Below, one piece after another: positions 58,942 to 64,000 of a stretch of 64,000 bases of DNA (its first letter is position 1; every line of letters starts with the position of its first letter). The notes under the pieces are model-generated. The model saw only the letters and a list, made by a program, of their open reading frames with translations, did no database searches and was not told where the DNA came from. The position numbers and the translations under genes were made by a program. The DNA comes from Bryoerythrophyllum caledonicum (lineage: Eukaryota; Streptophyta; Bryopsida; Pottiales; Pottiaceae). The stretch lies in contig OZ020518.1 of the NCBI GenBank assembly GCA_963971425.1, positions 8,039,989-8,103,988 of the forward strand, given 5' to 3'.

Positions 58942-60878
58942 GTAACCCCTGTAGTACCGTGATAGTTTTACACCAAAAACACTTCAAAATTGTTGGATTC
59001 TAGTGCAATGAACAAAGAAGGAAACAAAAACTTTGATTTCTAGTTTCAACCGTAGGATCTCAATTAAGACTTATCAAGTAATATATTTTCAAAATTCCAT
59101 AAACTTTGACCGGACGGAATGAAAGATTATAGTGTTTGAAGTCAAGCATATGGTTCATTTTCTTCCTTGCGTGCAGTGGATCGGCAGACTTTGACTTCAC
59201 TTGGTGTCAATTTTTTGCACTAGACAAAGTCTAAATCCATTTCCATCTTGTTAAGCATGATGTTAGTTCTTTGTACACCAATTTTTAGAGGTAGAGGACC
59301 CGTGTAGCATATTCAAAACAACTGTACAAGGAGTGGAGGTTCAAAATTTGCCGATTCACACCGTAATTTTTTGTGAACTTAGGGCCGGTTTACACTTGGG
59401 GCCGGATTGAAGGCCGGCCGGAACTCTCCAAGTTTCAACCAATAGGATCTTTCAATCTCTTAAAATCCAACCCAAGAGCTTTATACTTGGGGCCGGCCTG
59501 AACCACATTTCATCCTACGTGTCGCCTTAGGTGGCATGGTTTTGGCGCCAAACCATCCGGCCTCAAGGGAGCAATTGGGAGGAGGTTTGGGGTGGTCCAA
59601 ACTCCCATCTAGGGCCGGATTCGGTTCCTCTGTTGGATCCTTCAAATCACTACCGTCAATTAATAAAAAATAAATAAAAAACAATTATTTTTTATTTTTT
59701 ATTTCGAAAAAATATTTTTTAATTTTGAAAAATATTTTTTAATTTAAAAAAAAAATCGATTTTTAAAATCATTATTTTTTAAAAAATTTGAAAAAGTTAA
59801 AATACTCCTTCCTTTTGGATATGCACCCAAAAAAAGGGATTTGGCCAAATAAAGTAAATAAAACTCTTTTTTCCAATAGTCAAAATAGGAAGAGGAATTA
59901 GAAGTTGCATATATATGAAAAAAAACTCTCTTTTATTTTAGACCTATCAAAAATAAGAGAAAAGGGAAAAATTTATGAAAATAGAAAAAATACTCTTATT
60001 AATTTTTTTATTTTAAATGTATTAAGGAAAGAAAACATCTAAAGTAAATATATGAAACCTATTTTTCTTTAAACAAGGAAAGAAACAAAGACAAAAGCTT
60101 GACACATGTGCTTCTATAATTTTTAGTTGAGCCTTATGAAAATCTAAGACACTTAAAAATTGGAAATTTAGCCCTAGAATCGGCCCCAACACTTTACATT
60201 GACTAGGGCCAAGATGATGAATTTGAAATCCGGCCCTAGAATCCGGCCTCAATGCTTTACATTATTTGGGGCCGGATGGAAGAATTGGGGCCGGATTGAA
60301 GGCCGGATTGATGGCAAATCCGGCCGGCCTTCCATCCGACCCTAGGCCTAATGTAAACCGGCCCTTAATATGTTTTTGATTGATAATCCGAATGGTCAAT
60401 AAGAAGGTTTACACCACATATTGTTGTGGAAAAAATTAAAAGTGATAAATATAAAGATATCTAGGGTTTATGTGGAAAAGTAGGAGTTTTTTTGGTACCT
60501 TGCCCGACAATGAGTGACAATGTGTGAAAATGTCTAACTTGGGTTGGTATGCTATTTTTCATTAAAGATAAGAACTTTTTGAGAATATGATGGGAAACAA
60601 TATTACTTGCGAGTATTGAAAATCTCACATTCAATTGAGTTTCCTAGCAAAAGTTTTTGGAGGTGCCCAAGGTGCCCGCTCTCCCCATTTGAAATTCAAA
60701 ACCCTATTACGTTTTTCATCAAATGTCCAATTTAGGAATAAATAGTTTTCCCACTAAGGTCTTGGTAATGCCTTTCTATAGTAAAAATTTCAAAGAGGAA
60801 TGTTGGAAATTGACACCATAGGAATTTGACTGCACTTTCAAAAAGCCCATTTTTGACACTTGGTCCATTAGGGGTTAA
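58942..60878. mobile_element. TTAA-flanked element, copy B (inverted), split by a MITE
   Basis: Reverse complement of 30507-31446 along its length. For example GTACCGTGATAGTTTTACAC (58955 on) matches the right part of copy A, and CACTTGGTCCATTAGGGG TTAA (60857-60878) matches its left end. Without the nested MITE it is about 943 bp, like copy A (932 bp). The left target reads GTAA, one change from TTAA. Confidence 0.75.
59379..60367. mobile_element. PIF/Harbinger (Tourist-like) MITE, 983 bp, TTA target duplication
   Basis: TTA (59379-59381) then GGGCCGGTTTACACTTGG. The right end is TGTAAACCGGCCC then TTA (60365-60367). Subterminal regions repeat GGGCCGGATTGAAGGCCGGC-like words in both orientations. 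The ends resemble the 51270-53686 element (GGGCC(G)..TTTACAC), so both may use one transposase. No coding sequence inside. It is nested in the TTAA element, so it is younger. Confidence 0.8.
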
Positions 60879-61199
60879 TAATAATAAATTTAAACACTAA
60901 AAGCTATGCAATCAACAATTAGATGTTATATGAAGGAATTTTCTAGAAAGTGAGAGGGGGTAATTCCATTTGCCACCCCTACTTTATGATTACATCCGGC
61001 ACCACATGGAAGAGGGTGACTCAGCTCATGAAAAGTATGGACGAACCACACTCAGGTCCTTCTACAACATCCCCATTTGTCTTACCAAAATTTACCATCG
61101 TTAACTAAGTCCACCCCTTGTAACCACCATAAGAATAGATGGCTTGGTATATAACAACATCTGGTTGTTCTAACAAATGTTGTTGTATAGGAAGTTGAT

Positions 61200-61740
61200 T
61201 GTATAGGAAGTTGATTGTATTGATTGATCCTTTAAAAAACTTGGAATATTTTAGAGGAGCTTTGGCTTGCATTAACCTCTAAGAGACAATTTGCACCTGC
61301 GGGGTACAAATCAATTTTGGGCAAGTTCCTAAAAATCCATCTTTGAAGATAACTTCTTGAATGTTTTAGTTAAAATAGGAATATTGGTTATCTTTGCGGG
61401 GAATTTTCTCTTTCTTTTTGGTAGTTGGGCGGGGTGCTATAGAGATGAATAATAGTTACACTGTAGAGTTGACAATTGCACTTTTCTAAGGCGGGTAGTA
61501 GTGAAGGAAAGTTTTTGGCGACCTTCATCGTTTCCACTTAAAAACACATAGAAATTAAAGAGATTTTACTTTTTTTGAAAAATATTTTTTCTATTGTCGT
61601 AGTAATTCTATTCATTGTTTGGAGTTTGGATCCAATAATTATTTCTCTATTTAAAAAATAAAATTTCTTTCCTAAGTAAAGGGCCACTTTCTATGCCCCT
61701 ACTCGTTGCAAGTCCATTTTTCTTTATTGTAAACACCTCT
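61200..61740. other. Spacer between repeats
   Basis: No genes seen. A TTGATTGTATAGGAAG word is duplicated at 61194-61220. TTAACCTCTAAGAGACAA at about 61275 resembles the left end of the TTAA-flanked elements, but no right end was found. Confidence 0.35.
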
Positions 61741-61741
61741 A

Positions 61742-62387
61742 CTACTACACCGTTCCCTGAATATAGTGTAGACTAGACTATTTGAAATTTCCTACACTAA
61801 TTTCATTAAACGCAAATTAAAGTGGTCCACTTCAATTTTCCATCCACATCAAATCATGTCCATTAGAAATAGTGTGGCTTGTTTCAAAATAAAAGACACG
61901 GGAATTGATGTGGATAAGTTTTTACAAATTGTACCCTAAAACCAAAATTATAATATAATAACATAATAATAACATAATAACATAATAAAATAATAACATA
62001 ATAATATAATAACATAATAAAATAATATAACATAATAATATAATAACATAATAATATAATATAACATAATAATATAATAACATAATAATATAATAACATA
62101 ATAATATAATAACATAATAAAATAATAACATAATAATATTATTTTATAATATAATAATATAAACATAATATTATAATATAATATAACAGAATATAATAAT
62201 AACATAATAATAACATATATGAATAACATAATAACATATATTATAATATTAATATTATATACAATAATAACATATATAATAATAACATATTAATACTATA
62301 TTAATAACCAAAATTGATGTGGTCCACCTCAATTTTCATCCACATTACCTATACCTCCACACTATATTCAGTGAATGGTGTAGTGAT
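61742..62387. mobile_element. MITE of about 640 bp with an AT satellite core
   Basis: CTACACCGTTCCCTGAATAT (from 61744) is complementary, with 2 mismatches, to ATATTCAGTGAATGGTGTAG (62364-62383), and flanking bases extend it (..AGTGTAG / CACACTAT..). Inside, AAGTGGTCCACTTCAATTTTC (left) and GTGGTCCACCTCAATTTTC (right) are direct, not inverted. The middle is the satellite at 61950-62310. Confidence 0.65.
61950..62310. repeat. AT-only tandem repeat (AACATAATAAT)n
   Basis: Variants of ATAATAACATAATAATATAAT repeat for about 350 bp with almost no G and regular single C. Open frames on the minus strand (all Leu/Tyr/Ile/Val) are artefacts of it. Confidence 0.9.
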
Positions 62388-62779
62388 TTTTGGTGTGCGA
62401 TGACATAACACAAGGTAGAACATAGATCCATTGACTTTATGCAGTGTGTAGTGGAAAAATATGCCATTATCATGAGTCAAAATGCGTTGGCTCTATCTGG
62501 GCACCCTGGAAAAAAACAATTTTGCACTCTTCAAATGCATGTGTCTTACAATCCACATGATTAAACTTTACAAAATTTTAAAGTGTGTTCTTGTAGTAGT
62601 TTGTCTTGTGTGTCCATGTTGCACACGGGTGTGTTTGAGTCTAGCTCATCGTCCGCTCAAACTTTTTAGAGATCTCTTCCCATTTTTACTCTGATTCTCG
62701 AACTCAATCCCTTGCTAGCCATGATATCCACATTTGGGTTAGAATATGGCTTGTTTGGGCGAAGATAACTTCATTTGGG

Positions 62780-63775
62780 TGGAGATGCTTTCCTAATGTG
62801 TACAAAAGCAAGAAGCGTAAGCTTGATCTCGCTATCATCTCAACAAATGTTGCTGAAGATGAAGAAGCAATTGGAGTAGGAGGTGGAATTGACATGGAAT
62901 GTGAGAATGGTGTGCTTGAGGGATGTGGTACTACTAGTGTCGATCCAGGCTTGCAACATAGGAAGAGGTGTGGAGGATGACATTGCAAGAATCAGGTTTG
63001 TGGTGGTGATATTATGGTATATTTTGTCAATTAGTTGTTGTAGATGCATAAGCATTCCTTGGCATTCAAAGTGTGGGTTCTTTCAACAACAATCTGTTCT
63101 TGTGATTGTGAAAATATGGATATGGATGTGAAATGGAAGTGCTAAAGTTTTTCTTATGTGTATGTAGGGACCGTTTTGAACCAAAGCACAAAGTATTTCT
63201 CAGTCACAGCGGGTTCTAAAAGAGCTTTGTGGAGTAGTTGTGTCTTGATTTGGAGGGTACAGATAGATACCCCTTCTTCGATAAACGCCGGGGTAGTTTA
63301 CCTGTTGGTAAAAAGTGTCCAAAACTCTTGTTTTCTGCTATTCAACAATGCGAGGTTGGAGTGGTGGTTTTTTTGGAAGAATTTTTTACACATTCTAAAT
63401 GGCCAATGTTGGAGCTTGTGGAGATGGTGAGAGCATCAAAGGAGCATGGATATTGTGTCTATATTTTATAACATTTCACATGAGAAGTGTTGTGACGAAG
63501 GGACTCAAAGAGGATGGAAAAGGAAATGGGAAGAGTTGGCTAAAAGAGACTCATCAATCAACATTGATAAGTGGATGAAGGCTTTGAAGATTTTTGGTTC
63601 AACAACTGGTCTTGTTTTAAGGAATCCGAGGGAAGAAGTGCAACTGCGACTTGAAGTTGTTGAAGCAGTCTGTAAATTAGTTCTTCCGGAATCACAACCA
63701 GATGATTTGGATGTTGAAGGAAAGGATCGGTTGTGCAAGGTGTGCATGCCGACAAACTATAATTTCGTTTAGGAT
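62780..63775 (+). pseudogene. TIR-domain (NLR-type immune receptor) pseudogene
   Basis: A TIR domain normally makes nucleotide signals after pathogen sensing. From about 63185 one frame reads KHKVFLSHSGF, stop, KSFVE, stop, LCLDLEG (stops are TAA and TAG at Gln-like positions), then YPFFDKRRGSLPVGKK, LFSAIQQCEVGVVVFLEEFF and SKWPMLELVEMV, matching TIR boxes 1-3. A frameshift near 63450 moves to FYNISHEKC and a helical tail with MKALKIFGSTTGLVL (63446-63772). The catalytic Glu region is present near SKWPMLEL. A preceding exon-like piece (62798-62990) may join through a GT-AG intron (62993-63169). No NB-ARC is seen before the window ends. Confidence 0.75.
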
Positions 63776-64000
63776 GATATAATCATGGAAGCAAGTTTAG
63801 AAATTGTTTTCAAGGGGCTGTTGAATGATAACTTTTGTGACTTTATGTATTGTTGACTTTTGACATGTTGGATAAGGGGAGCATGCTAGGTCTGTATCTG
63901 ATAGATTATTGTTTTTGTATGTTGTTTTGAAGATTATATTGGATAAGATTGAATCAAATCCTCAAGAATCAAGTGTTGGAGTTCGGGTTGTGGGTTTGTA

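Noticed and set aside
60946-61190. Third copy of repeat R
   Set aside because: Only the first ~20 bp and a few words agree; too weak to list as a feature.
61884-62229. Overlapping minus-strand frames of Leu/Tyr/Ile/Val only
   Set aside because: Artefact of the AT tandem repeat; no membrane-protein features beyond composition.
1-64000. CRISPR arrays, bacterial operons, rRNA or tRNA genes
   Set aside because: The window is eukaryotic; no direct-repeat/spacer array, rRNA core or tRNA cloverleaf was seen.

Overview
Organism. This is nuclear DNA of a land plant. The evidence is GT-AG introns in three multi-exon genes, a plant SR splicing factor, a plant-type GDP-fucose O-fucosyltransferase, a receptor-like kinase with a Cys-rich wall-type ectodomain, and many class I and class II transposons. 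The TIR-domain remnant, the hAT family and the algal-flavoured LINE make me lean to a non-flowering plant (bryophyte, fern or lycophyte), but I cannot place the species from sequence alone. Most of the window is decayed or nested transposable elements in AT-rich DNA, with three intact-looking host genes as GC-richer islands.

Layout. 0-3.5 kb: a short hairpin array, then a CACTA transposase remnant abutting a hAT-like transposase remnant (+). 3.5-6.7 kb: AT-rich, nothing recognised. 6.7-10.6 kb: SRSF1/SR34-type splicing factor (+, 13 exons, 328 aa) with a TATA box and a duplicated promoter block. 11.4-14.5 kb: nested small repeats, including a 23-bp inverted repeat and a Stowaway-like MITE. 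15.5-21.8 kb: O-fucosyltransferase (+, 11 exons, 481 aa), with a MITE and a telomere-motif insertion in its introns and a degenerate copy of its last exon downstream. 22.7-32.6 kb: two decayed Helitron Rep/helicase copies in tandem (+), each broken by later insertions, one being a TTAA-flanked element. 34.1-36.5 kb: receptor-like kinase (-, 3 exons, 662 aa). 37.9-49 kb: a long LINE (-). 50-55 kb: TTAA-flanked elements and a 2.4-kb PIF/Harbinger-like element containing a 189-bp satellite. 55.4-58.2 kb: a complete Tc1/mariner element with ~585-bp inverted arms and a dead transposase. 58.9-60.9 kb: a TTAA element carrying a nested Harbinger-type MITE. 61.7-62.4 kb: a MITE with an AT satellite inside. 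62.8-63.8 kb: TIR-domain immune-gene pseudogene.

Most interesting. The LINE at 38-49 kb appears to encode an APE endonuclease, reverse transcriptase, RNase H, and a C-terminal CCHC plus restriction-like endonuclease region, i.e. two different endonucleases (Dualen/RandI-like). Directly upstream of the APE domain it carries a near-canonical 2A-like peptide (GDIETNPRP, one residue off NPGP). It looks recently dead: long frames with a handful of stops and frameshifts, and a 75-bp insertion with a perfect 10-bp target duplication.

Gene cooperation. The three host genes are unrelated (nuclear splicing, Golgi glycosylation, plasma-membrane signalling) and show no operon-like relation. The rest is a layered record of transposon insertions that can be ordered in time.
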